A stretch of 64,000 bases of DNA from Lineus longissimus (Eukaryota; Nemertea; Pilidiophora; Heteronemertea; Lineidae), in NCBI RefSeq assembly GCF_910592395.1, contig NC_088325.1, positions 10,046,109 through 10,110,108 of the forward strand, written 5' to 3'. Below, piece after piece: positions 48,501 through 58,328 of this stretch (position 1 is the stretch's first letter; every line of letters starts with the position of its first letter). The notes beneath the pieces are model-generated. The model was not told the DNA's origin and made no database searches. It saw only the letters and a program-made list of their open reading frames with translations. Made by a program: the position numbers and the translations under genes.

Positions 48501-50972
48501 GGAACTAGCAAATGGGCTAAGCATTTCCCAGTTCCCAATTCAAATTTCTTTCAAATATTAACCCTCCACAGTCCGATAACTCAACTTGGTGGTTTTAACC
48601 CTTTCCTACCAAGCTCCCGATTCAGCTATCAGTGACTTTAACCCTTTCTAAGCCCATTTCCCGGTTCAAAACACCAGCTCCTTATTCGTCTCAACTCATT
48701 TTAACCCTTTATAACTCCATTTCCCGATTCATTTACAGTCACTTGAACCCTTTCTAACGCTATTTCCCGGTTCAAAATGCCAACTCCTTATTCGTCTTAA
48801 CGTATTTTAGCCCTCTATAACTCCATTTCCCGATTCAAATGCTAGCTCCCGATTCAGCTACAAGTCACTTTAACCCTTTCTGACTCCATTTCCTGGTTCA
48901 AAATGCCAGCTCCTTATTCGTCTTAACTCATTTTAACACCCTATAAGTCCATTTCCCGATACAAATACTGGCTCCCGATTCAGCTACATGTCACTTTAAC
49001 CCTTTCTAAGCCCATTTCCCGGTTCAAAAGCCAGCTACTTATTCGTCTTAACTCATTTTAACCCTCTATAACTCCATTTCCCAATTCCCGGAGCCAGCAT
49101 TTGAATCGGGACATGGACTTATAGAGGGTTAAAATGAGTTAAGACGAATAAGGAACTGGCATTTTGAACTGGGAAATGGAGTCAGAAAGGGTTAAAGTGA
49201 CTTGCAAATGAATGAAATGGAGTCAGAAAGTGTTAAAGTGACTTGTAGCTGAATCGGGAGCCAGTATTTGAATCGGGAAATGGAGTTATAGAGGGTTAAA
49301 ATGCGTTAAGATGAATAAGTAGCTGGCTTTTGAACTGGGAAATGGGCTTAGAAAGGGTTAAAGTGACTTGTAGCTGAATTGGGAGCCAGTATTTGAATCG
49401 GGAAATGGACTTATAAATGGCCAAAATGCGTTAAGACGAATAAGGAGTTGGCATTTTGAACCGGGAAATAGCGTCAGAAAGGGTTAAAGTGACTGTAAAT
49501 GAATCGGGAAATGGAGTTATAAAGGGTTAAAATGAGTTAAGACGAATAAGGAGCTGGCTTTTGAACTGGGAAATGGGCTTAGAAAGGGTTAAAGTGACTT
49601 GTAGCTGAATTGGGAGCCAGTATTTGAATCGGGAAAGTGACTTATAAATGGCCAAAATGCGTTAAGGCGAATAAGGAGTTGGCATTTTGAACCGGGAAAT
49701 AGCGTCAGAAAGGGTTAAAGTGACTGTAAATGAATCGGGAAATGGAGTTATAAAGGGTTAAAATGAGTTAAGACGAATAAGGAGCTGGCTTTTGAACTGG
49801 GAAATGGGCTTAGAAAGGGTTAAAGTGACTTGTAGCTGAATTGGGAGCCAGTATTTGAATCGGGAAAGTGACTTATAAATGGCCAAAATGCGTTAAGACG
49901 AATAAGGAGCTGGTATTTTGAACCGGGAAATGGGTCAGAAAGGGTTAAAGTCACTGATAGTTGAATCGGGAGCTTGGTAGGAAAGGGTTAAAACCACCAA
50001 GTTGAGTTATCGGACTGTGTCCAATTCCCTCCCAATTACGAACAGTAGGCAAAAACAATGGTTTCCCACGTGCGCTTGGAGAGTCGAGTAGGCCCGACAG
50101 GTGTGATATTTGCGTAATTAATCAACGTAATTACCCCATGGCATTGTGTTTTTGTATCCTAATTAAGCCGACGCATTTGTTTACTCATCTTTTCAACTAA
50201 TCACATAGGCCTATTGTGTCAATGGACACTCATAAATCCACGGGGTTTTGTCAGTGTTGCGGCGAATATGCGTTAGTAGAGAAATTAGAAAAAATTAACT
50301 ATTAATCAAAGGTGGCTGATGGACAGAAATTATGGTGTTTTTTCACACATTATGACATGTCGAGGAGATTTTGCAATAAAAGGGGCACCTTTTACTATAT
50401 TCACTCTCTGAGTTCCAAAGTAGCTCACGTCATTCAACGCAACATCACAAGCAAATACCGATCATCCAACAGGTTTAAAGTTTCTACGCTAGATGTCGTC
50501 ACAGAGAAAACCAAGACCTGCAAGGCGGGAACTTCAAATCCACCTATCGGACGATTTGGCATAACCTCTCTATTGCGGACACCTGGGCCCAGTCCCATGG
50601 GTGTCCACAATAGAGAGGTTGTACTGTACTGGTCTCTTTTCTGGTTAATTATAACTTTTGCTGCTCTTTTACCCACAGAGCAGTATGCAAAAAGACACTG
50701 CTAAAATACTGTTTCCCCTGCAGCGCGGTGGATTCCCCTTTTTAATACTTTTGACTATATACACTAAGTCATCTTGCTGTCATCTTTGAACATGTTTGTG
50801 ACAAGAGTGAGATCCCCACCAACTACAGTATAAAAAAACTCAATAAGGTTGAGCACAAAGTATTCTGCATTTTGATAAGAGGACAGCTGCAGAGGTTACA
50901 CGAAGTCTACTCACCATTTGGAATCAAAAGCACCAGGCCAACGCCCAGGGTCAACATTCTTACCAAAGACAT
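38988..50972 (-). CDS. Receptor gene B: Ig domain, three membrane helices, tandem RING tail
   Basis: Eight coding exons in order: 50915-50972 (signal peptide), 46448-46783 (Ig), 44317-44516 and 43367-43625 (membrane-proximal domain), 42046-42153 (helix 1), 41382-41504 (helix 2), 40219-40355 (helix 3) and 38988-39509 (tail). Every border is AG/GT and every phase agrees, giving 580 residues. The Ig domain is about residues 20-131, helices about 293-312, 328-350 and 367-393, RING 1 479-521 and RING 2 532-571. Several N-glycosylation sites lie in the ectodomain. Positive residues follow helix 1 (ARRAKQK) and helix 3 (LKK), which fits N-terminus outside and tail inside. RING fingers of this C3HC4 type usually recruit E2 enzymes for ubiquitin transfer. 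I infer a surface receptor that ubiquitinates itself or a partner. I know of no described family with this order of domains. Confidence 0.88.
40219..42153 (-). CDS. Gene B three single-helix exons
   Basis: Exons 42046-42153 (108 bp), 41382-41504 (123 bp) and 40219-40355 (137 bp). The first two start and end in phase 1 and can be skipped without a shift. The third starts in phase 1 and ends in phase 0, and is needed to reach the tail exon. Each codes one hydrophobic helix. The same three-exon plan is present in gene C, and in gene A with helix 3 fused to the tail exon. Confidence 0.88.
40730..41115 (+). repeat. Dispersed element ending 'gcccttgggccttttgttt'
   Basis: The 3' end motif is shared with sequences near 13890 and 35500 and with copy C at about 59910-59935. 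It lies in the gene B intron between helices 2 and 3. Confidence 0.5.
43367..44516 (-). CDS. Gene B membrane-proximal domain (two exons, 44317-44516 and 43367-43625)
   Basis: The two exons are joined in phase 0 and code about 153 residues. Conserved with gene A are RPCN/TPCN at the start, LDCNCT/LDCGCT, a W near the exon junction, TPxGCYTG, VTYR, and FxCP later. The cysteines suggest a disulfide-bonded fold, but the residue pattern is not a standard Ig domain and I cannot assign it to a family. Confidence 0.85.
44814..45710. repeat. Foldback element in gene B intron
   Basis: The left end 'atggtgtgttcacactggat' pairs with the right end 'cccagtgtgaccacggcat', and the adjoining 'gcgaattgaaatcgaattc' pairs with 'gaattcaattcgtg'. 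The interior has an ATT run (44986-45003) and a CpG-rich 300-bp part with open frames that look like by-products. Confidence 0.8.
46448..46783 (-). CDS. Gene B Ig-domain exon
   Basis: A 336-bp phase 1-1 exon. It holds the core Cys (LKCDL), Trp (VYWKTD), VMSEDD, and DDAGTYNCTC before the last strand. It aligns with the Ig exon of gene A over its whole length. Confidence 0.9.
46925..47090. repeat. 'ttaaggacac' element in gene B intron
   Basis: Begins 'cagtagaacctctctattga' and ends 'gatagagaggtgtctgctgt'. It is in the first intron of gene B. Confidence 0.85.
48567..50019. repeat. Large asymmetric palindrome of tandem units
   Basis: The outer ends are exact complements ('cacagtccgataactcaact' at 48567; 'gttgagttatcggactgtg' ending at 50019). 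Both arms are built from a roughly 60-bp vocabulary ('aaccctttctaa.ccatttccc', 'ttcgtcttaactcatttta', 'gctcccgattcagct'). The left arm is about 520 bp and the right about 930 bp, the right having extra tandem units. The turn is near 49085-49100. It lies in the first intron of gene B. Confidence 0.9.
50560..50632. repeat. 'ttaaggacac' element (short copy)
   Basis: An inverted pair 'aacctctctattgcggacac' and 'tgtccacaatagagaggttg'. It lies about 280 bp from the signal peptide exon of gene B, inside its first intron. Confidence 0.7.
50915..50972 (-). CDS. Gene B signal peptide exon
   Basis: MSLVRM followed by a hydrophobic core (LTLGVGLVLLI), ending in phase 1 at 'gtgagt'. An in-frame ATG farther upstream (51090-51092) would add a charged 40-residue extension without secretory character, so the start just before the hydrophobic core is preferred. 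Confidence 0.8.
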
Positions 50973-51269
50973 CTTAGTCGATCTTACGGTTTGTTTCATG
51001 TCTGCCTCGCTAGTTGCTAACTTCCTGGTTGGTCTGTTTTTGATTGGTCGGGTGTCGAGGTCAGGTGACATGCCGAGTGTTGACTCGAGCATGCAAGGAG
51101 GAAGTGTTATGTAGGACTAGGCCTATGGAGTTAATGTTGTGTATATTGTGCTACCATCTTGGTACATTAGGACTGACTACCTATTGTGTGGACCTCTTGG
51201 GGAGTCATGAATAAATCATCGAGCATTCCTGAATTTTGTTGTCTCACAAGACTCGAGAGTAAATTGGGC

Positions 51270-51440
51270 CAGGTTCCAGTGTGGGGATTCGGACAGTGTC
51301 AGCAAAGCACTGTCCACTATGGTTACTGCAGCGCTAGCAGACGACAATAAAAAATTTGAAGAACTCGGCCAGATTGAACAGCAAATAATTCCTGTTCTGT
51401 GGTACTCGACGTGGATTTCCTGGTAGATATTTCTAGAGGA
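51270..51440 (+). repeat. Inverted repeat partner of 54515-54665
   Basis: Both copies share 'cactgtccactatggttac', 'gcgctagc', 'gacaataa', 'ttcctgttct' and 'tggatttcctggta', in opposite orientation. Here a short frame starting at the shared ATG runs 35 codons. Confidence 0.75.
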
Positions 51441-51909
51441 TAACTTGAACTCATCGGTTAATTGGTTTTTTTTGTGTAGCTAAATAGATAGAGGAAGCAG
51501 AGTTTGTGTAGCTCGACGCAAGGGCCCAACGCGCCGCGTAGCGGCAAAAAAGCGAAGCTGGCGAAACATTTATAACGGGTCACCGTCACTTATTATTGGA
51601 CTTATAGCGCATTTACGGGGTTGCAACTATTTTGCTTTATAGTGTCACCAGGAAAGAAAAGCATGCGACCTAACGCCGATCTATTTGTATAAAGTGATAA
51701 TTGGAAGGTATATAGTAGGAAATATCAATAAAATAATCATTCCATGTCGTCTTTTGAGGGCATTTTTGATTGTAAAAAATATATGTGTACGTCACCGTAG
51801 TCTCTGCAATGATAATTTTATCAGAGCAGTCTCGCGCAAGTAGAAGTTCTTTACCTACTAGTTCTTCACTTATTAGTCTCAACGTCTGGCGCAAAGCCAG
51901 ACGTTTTCC

Positions 51910-52050
51910 ATTACGATTTCACTACGATGTTTGACAATAAGGAGCAGTGCGCGAGATATGCTAATGAGCAGACTTCCCTCGCTTGAGTTTCTGAAGAATG
52001 TTCCATATCGCGCTAAGCTCATCACTGCTGATTATGACAGGCGTGCAGCG
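51910..52050 (+). repeat. Direct repeat, copy 1 (with 53465-53604)
   Basis: Contains 'aggagcagtgcgcgagata' and 'gttccatatcgcgctaagct', shared with 53465-53604 at about 90 percent or better. The same reading frame stays open in both (RSSARD, LMSRLPSLEF, NVPYRAKL), so it may derive from a coding element, but I do not recognise the protein. Confidence 0.8.
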
Positions 52051-52577
52051 GTAGGTATCTGCTCCCCAACTTCCACCCTAATACGGTACAATAAGTTACC
52101 ATTTGATGAGAATGGGACAATGCCCTCACTGTGTATGGAGTCATAGGGATAAGAAGACATTATTCATTAGTGTTGGTACAAGTGATTTTGCCCAAAAAGC
52201 ATGCGCATTCAAAAAACAAAATATGCAAGGTATCACGTACATGACCATGACGACGTGCAGAAAGTGCACTGGCCAGTGCATACCCTATGGCTATGTATAG
52301 TAAACATGGTAAACATGAACAACATCATTATTCATCGGCAGTTCATTTTACTCCGAGCTTTTCCTGAAACATATTGCCATGATGATTAGGCCTACCATGT
52401 ACCATGACCAATAACGGCACTAGATCATGTAGATGTCAACAAGTTCACATGAACCGTATAATCCCGCATAATCCCGCATGGCGCATGTTGGGCATGCGTC
52501 TAAACCAAAGCCCCAAAATCACTTGTTTTGGTCTATTTCACTTGTGTTTCCCCCGTCTCCCAGTCCATAATATTACA

Positions 52578-52718
52578 TTTACAGTTTACAATCCCCGATC
52601 ATGGCCCAACAAAAGGTCATCGGTTGACTAAAGCCAAGGAACACAACTGTTCAATGGATTTATAGTTGAATGCGATCAAACTACGTCTTTTCAATCGTGG
52701 ATTGTAAATTTAACCCCA
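52578..52718. repeat. MITE-like foldback, family 2 (copy 2)
   Basis: Reverse-orientation copy of the element at 15298-15475, with ends 'gtttacaatccccgatc' and 'gattgtaaatttaacccc'. Confidence 0.8.
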
Positions 52719-53464
52719 TGGGCCTAGGGAAGGCCCTATAACAATACTTTCGACACAGTTATTATCTCCGCTGCCTCCACCATGTTGCACACAGTGCTCA
52801 CTGCTGATTCTAAAATGCGCCACCTAGTCAATTGCACTATCGTCATCACCTCATCATACTTCATTGACATTACAGGCACACATTGACATAGACCACTGTT
52901 GCAATCAACGACACAGTCGCTATCCAAGTAGCATTATAGAGGTAATTATCATTATCATACCTCATTAGCATGTGAACCAATCGCGTCGCGTCCTTTGCGA
53001 TCACGGCAAAGCCTCATGGAATAATGTCTTTCAACGTTGAATAATTTTTCATATTCCATGCCTACAACTTCAATTTCTTCATAATCCATGGCTAGAAGTT
53101 CAATACTAATATAATATCCAAGATAAAGTTACAAGAAGTAGTCAATAGGGGTCTCTCACCTCTCACTGTATGTCCACACTATTCACGCTTGTACGAGGAA
53201 TACATTCAATGCTGAATCTAACAACACCCAGTGCCCTTACTCTGTATATTAGTCACTGGAAGATGGCCCATTTCACTCCTTGCTTCTACTTCACCTATAG
53301 TCTCATTGCAAACGCCTCAGTTCTATGATATCACATTCACTTTCAGCTGTCATGCAACGCAACAACTGTGCTATCTGCCATCGCACATCAACGAAGAAGT
53401 GCAGCCGCCCACATTCCACCTCACGTCTGTCCGACCAGCTGCAATCCTCGAGGACGCCCCACTG

Positions 53465-53604
53465 TACCACGATTTCACTACAATGTTTGACAAGAAGGAG
53501 CAGTGCGCGAGATAGGCTAATGAGCAGACTTCCCTCGCTTGAGTTTCGGAAGAATGTTCCATATCGCGCTAAGCTGACCACTGCTGACCATGACAGGCGT
53601 GCAT
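53465..53604 (+). repeat. Direct repeat, copy 2
   Basis: Partner of 51910-52050. The open frame continues another 18 codons here (DWYRLELNIEYAGGDAF) before a stop at about 53658. Confidence 0.8.
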
Positions 53605-54117
53605 TGGACTGGTACAGGTTGGAACTGAACATTGAATATGCTGGTGGTGACGCTTTCTGATGAGAAGTTGGTCGTGACTGATGCAGTATCCTTTGACTTG
53701 TCCACAGCATCGTTCAATCATTGCTCTCTGAGCTGCCTTGATTCTGCCTTGATTCTGTACCCAAATACTAAGACCAAATGCCTGTTGACTGTGCTTTAAG
53801 AGAGACTGGCGCCATGCCTAGAGATATGACTGACCCCTATTGGCAAATTTGTATGACTTTATCTTGCCTACCTAGCTGCTGCCTATAGTCTCCCTTTAAC
53901 TGCGGAACACTTCAAAGTCGATAAAATGCCATGTTCCACCTTTTAATGTGTTCAGACTGCCATTTTCAAAATAATCAAGTCAGGACACTGCCTTCTAGTC
54001 TCATAATAAATTTTGCTTTCCTCAATATATGATAACATTTCTTCTTCTTCAATGCTTTCATCATTCCAAACTTCTCCTCCTCTGACTTTTACAGGGGTAC
54101 AGTCCTGGCAATCAAAA

Positions 54118-54270
54118 CCCAAATACTGAGACCAAATGCCTGTTGACTGTGCTTTAAGAGAGACTGGCGCCATGCCTAGTCTCTCTTAAAGCACAGTCAA
54201 CAGACACCAACCCCCTCAGACTCAGAAACCACAAACGCCCAACCCTTCCTGCTACCCTAATACTTCTGGA
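54118..54270. repeat. Hairpin repeat, family 3 (copy 2)
   Basis: 'tgttgactgtgctttaagag' followed by its complement, then 'actcagaaaccacaaacg'. It matches 34619-34768. A left-half copy at 53765-53822 is in the same orientation. Confidence 0.85.
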
Positions 54271-54514
54271 TGACTAATTTAGGGTACAATTTATGCATAT
54301 TTCTACCATATCTGCCAAAGTTGCCAAGATTATTGCATAGTGCTGTGTTGTGCAGCATGAACACCAGATTAGGCAGATATGAGATAGCAAGCACTTGGTA
54401 CAACGTGCTCTATAGAGTGACTTAAAAATGCAATAAGAGAAGGCAGACTGTCTGCTATGGTTACCTGTGTCACTGTCATGACTGTACAAGTGTAACCATA
54501 GCGGACAGTCATGA

Positions 54515-54665
54515 TAGTGCATCTACCAGGAAATCCACGCCAAGAACAGGAATTATTCACTGTTGACTCTGCATGAGTTGTCATCAAATTTGTTATTGTC
54601 GCCAGCTAGCGCTGTGGTAACCATAGTGGACAGTGCCTTGCAAATCCCCACACTGGGTTCTGGCA
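54515..54665 (-). repeat. Inverted repeat partner of 51270-51440
   Basis: See 51270-51440. Together the two copies bracket about 3 kb. Confidence 0.75.
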
Positions 54666-57600
54666 CTGCTTAGTCACATGTGACACCCCTCTACCCGAGC
54701 CTAAGTTGAGGTAGGTGATCAGTTGACGAGTGAGTTATGCTAAACTGAGAAATGTAAAGAAAACATATTCTCGCCAACCTTTCAGCAAATGGGAAAATAA
54801 CATCGGTATAATTTAGTGTGCTTATAATTCTACCAAAGACCAGTCGGACATATCATGTATCCGTAGTAATACACTCACCTGATAAATTGCATAAAACTCT
54901 ACTGATATGTAACACATTTGCTGCATATCACCCCGGAGAATCAAAATCCGGAACTCCGGGCATTACGTGCCAAATCCTGATTCCGAGTCGTCTCGTATTT
55001 CGGAATTCTGAGTCCCACTGTTGTTCGTCTAGGAAAACAGTGCTCCTTTCCTTCAAAGACGCGATGAAAATCTTATTCAACTTGTGCATTCGGATCTTGG
55101 GATCTTGCGGAGCACGATAGTTGAAGTTTCATATCAAAGGTTGCATCTGATAGGCATACGATAACATGAATAAGGGAAAAGCTTTTGTTTTTCTTGTTTG
55201 CTTATTGATCTTTTGCTTCGTCACAATGTCTTAGTAGAGATAATGTACTTGAAATCACAATATAATTGGTCCAAAAATCTCCAATAGAAAAAATAAGTAA
55301 AGACAATCATTTCTAAAAATAAAACATTTATTTCATCACAAATTGTGCATCTTTTCTATTCAAAACTAGTACCGCTACTTAGAAAAAGTCTAAGATAAAG
55401 AAGAGAATGGCACTGAAACCCACATATATTTACATGTAGCCTACATACATAAAACTACCAATGCACATCAAAGTTTCTTGATCATATTTTATACACAAAA
55501 AATCTTTGTCATAGTTTAGCTACACAATCAATACACAGCAGCACGTTTTTGAAATTGGATATTTTCAAGTGGTTGTTTTGAAATTCATACAGGCCATTCC
55601 CATAAACATTGTGGAAACGTTTAAGGCTACTTTTCTATTTTACTTTGTTTGGACATGTTTGTTGTCAATAGAACAAAGCCGTCATCAGGAAAGCAAACAA
55701 ATATTGAAACCACTTGAATCTGTATGAGCCCCTATTTGGTGATCAAATTTTGTAACGAATAGATAGAAAGAAGATTTTTGATGCGGGAGAAAGTATACTT
55801 GCGGGGATGATAAACAAACACTTATTCATAGGGCCTGATGGATGAACTAACTAAACAGTAAGACATTTGAACACATCTCGAATAAAGTAGATTACGCATC
55901 ACTTGGAAAATTTTGGCCCAGTGACTTTTGGGCTTAATTATGACACTAGGATGCATAAAAAATCACAGAGTCTGTGATTTACTATTTTCTTTATTTACCA
56001 GAAACGGATATATTTTAGCGGATAAACATTTTCACAGTGGTCAACTTTTCTGAACCGATTCCTCTCCGGCTGCAACATTACCCAAACAGAATATTGCCTC
56101 GCAAAATTTTATTTTCGCGGTATTTCATGGTTTTTATGGCAATATTTATTCGCGAACATATTTCCGTGTACGATATATAGTCACATGTTATATATGGTCG
56201 TCCCACTTTACTGCTGCCATTAATTCGCCGTTGACAAAGTGGGCAACATGGGTCGGTGAAATAAAGTTGATGTCCAGAATGCCATCTTTATAATGTCATT
56301 TGCATCAAAGATTATGTACAGAGATTCATATTTACAAATACTATGAAATACAGTCCCAATCACAATTGACATCCCCGAGTCTGTGTATGTAATGCGCAGT
56401 GTATCCGCAACCTACACACAACCTGAGCGTAGGTTGCATGAATGCTCCGAGTAGGTCTAGCTGACTTCTCCATGAGCTGTCTGGCTCAACTTACCTGCAC
56501 CATTTCCCAAATGTTGGATTGCTGTATGTTGTGTTTGCCTACATGTCGCTTTTTTTCCTTTTGCTTTTAGAATGTGACCCTTGTCTTCCTTGGTTTCGGG
56601 GGTTTAGCACCTTCCACACAACCTGAGCATAGGTTTCATGAAAGCTCCGACCACATCGAGGTGACCTTTGCATGAGCTGTGCGCAACTTGCATGCACCTT
56701 CTGCCAAGTTGGATTGCGGAATTTTACGCCCTAACATAAGGAAAGTGATGTGCACATAACCAGAGTGTAAGCAGCTGGCGGCACTAAAGTGCAGGTTCTA
56801 CGCAGCCTGCGCAAAACAGGGTGTGTTAATTGTGACTAGGACTGTATAAAACAATATATTAATCTCAATATATCAGGTTTGGCTCTTGGGTAATAAAGTA
56901 AATTTAATTAATAACTCTACATCATAAAATATTGACAGTTCATATACAGAGATTCATTTTCATGAACATGATGAATAGTAAAGGTTTGGCTCTTGGGTAA
57001 TAAAGAAAATTTAACTAATAACTATATCGTAAAATATTGACAGTTCATATACAGAGATTCATTTTCATGAACATGATGAATAGTAAAGGTATTTTATCAT
57101 ACCTCATCTTCATTCAGAAGCGATTTTATGATACTGTTGACCACAATACAATACAATCAGCGATAGATAAATTGCCATCGTATGGCGATAGCAAATCGAA
57201 AATGATGAAAAAGTGACACTGACACCTTGGTTTGTGTTTACATAATATGTGTGATTCTAATCTCCGCAAAGATTCAAGATTCAAATAAGTTTATTCTACC
57301 GTAAATCATGTACTCGGATACAAAATAGATATGAGGAGTGAAATAAACTTGTGCAAGTGCGAGATCTAAACTATATTGCAACCGAAAATACAATGTAAAA
57401 ATTGTCTGTGATGACAGAGTATACCGGTATAATGAGGAGAGTTCCTACAAGCGCCATCTGTAGCTGGGCCCAGTAAACGTTATAACCCAGCTTTTTTTGT
57501 CCACACCATGCCCAAAGCCGGGCAAAATTTTGATCCTGGGCAAAAGATGGGTCTGACCCTCTAATCATTGCCGGGTTAAAATAGCCCGGCAATCCAGGTT

Positions 57601-57806
57601 TTAGTGTACACGTACTTTATGGACGGTCGTTTAGACACAAGCTACATAATTTCTTCATTTGAATAATGTCCTTCTCGCTCTGGCATCGCAACCAAGACTA
57701 GGACACTTGGTTTTACACCTTTCAAAGGATGAGGCTCCAAAGTAGATTTGGTGTGTCATTCATTTTGCAATGAAAAAATATGATTGCTAAATTTTGTATG
57801 AAATAA

Positions 57807-58328
57807 TTACAGATTGTAATCAAAGACCTCTTTGTTGCAGTAAGGGCAGAACGCAACAGATTTCTTCATCAATTCAGTGGCGCATGATTTACAAACTACT
57901 TCATGGAGACAGGGTGTGAGGTACCCAAGGATTGGATTTTCCAAACACACCATGCAGAGTGTCTGGAAGTCTGTCACTGGTATCCTACACACTGGGCAGT
58001 TTGCTTGTGTGTTTTCAGCTTTATCTTGCATGCTCTTGGCGCAAGAATTGCAAACAGCCACGTGTTTGCAGGGTTTGAAATAAACTTGTACAGGATTCTT
58101 ACAGCAAATCGTACAAATCTTCGCATTCCGGTGTTGTGCTCCAGGAAGGATATTGTCATATTCAGTTTCTTTTTTACGTTGATGTGGCAGAACATTTTCA
58201 TAATCCTTCTGGATGTTCGGATGAGCGAGTTTGGTGTTGGTTGGAGCAGTTGTCTCTCCTTCATCTGGTGGAGGTGTTCTTGAGTCAGTCGTTTTAGGGA
58301 TGTCACTAAAATTTGGGTTTTCTTGCCC
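57807..58328 (-). CDS. Gene C cytoplasmic tail exon with two RING fingers
   Basis: 173 residues, nine of them different from gene B: tail positions 9, 12, 26, 57, 59, 66, 71, 142 and 143. Three synonymous changes were seen. All eight ligands are present in both RINGs. Confidence 0.92.
   Translation of the reverse strand, partial: GQENPNFSDIPKTTDSRTPPPDEGETTAPTNTKLAHPNIQKDYENVLPHQRKKETEYDNILPGAQHRNAKICTICCKNPVQVYFKPCKHVAVCNSCAKSMQDKAENTQANCPVCRIPVTDFQTLCMVCLENPILGYLTPCLHEVVCKSCATELMKKSVAFCPYCNKEVFDYNL

Larger units (their letters stand above)
50973..55263. other. Region between gene B and duplicated block C; repeats only
   Basis: No gene is supported. It contains an inverted pair (51270-51440 and 54515-54665), a directly repeated 140-bp segment (51910-52050 and 53465-53604), a MITE (52578-52718) and hairpin repeats (53765-53822, 54118-54270). 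The gene B promoter is expected near 50973-51200, with no motif I can name. Confidence 0.55.
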
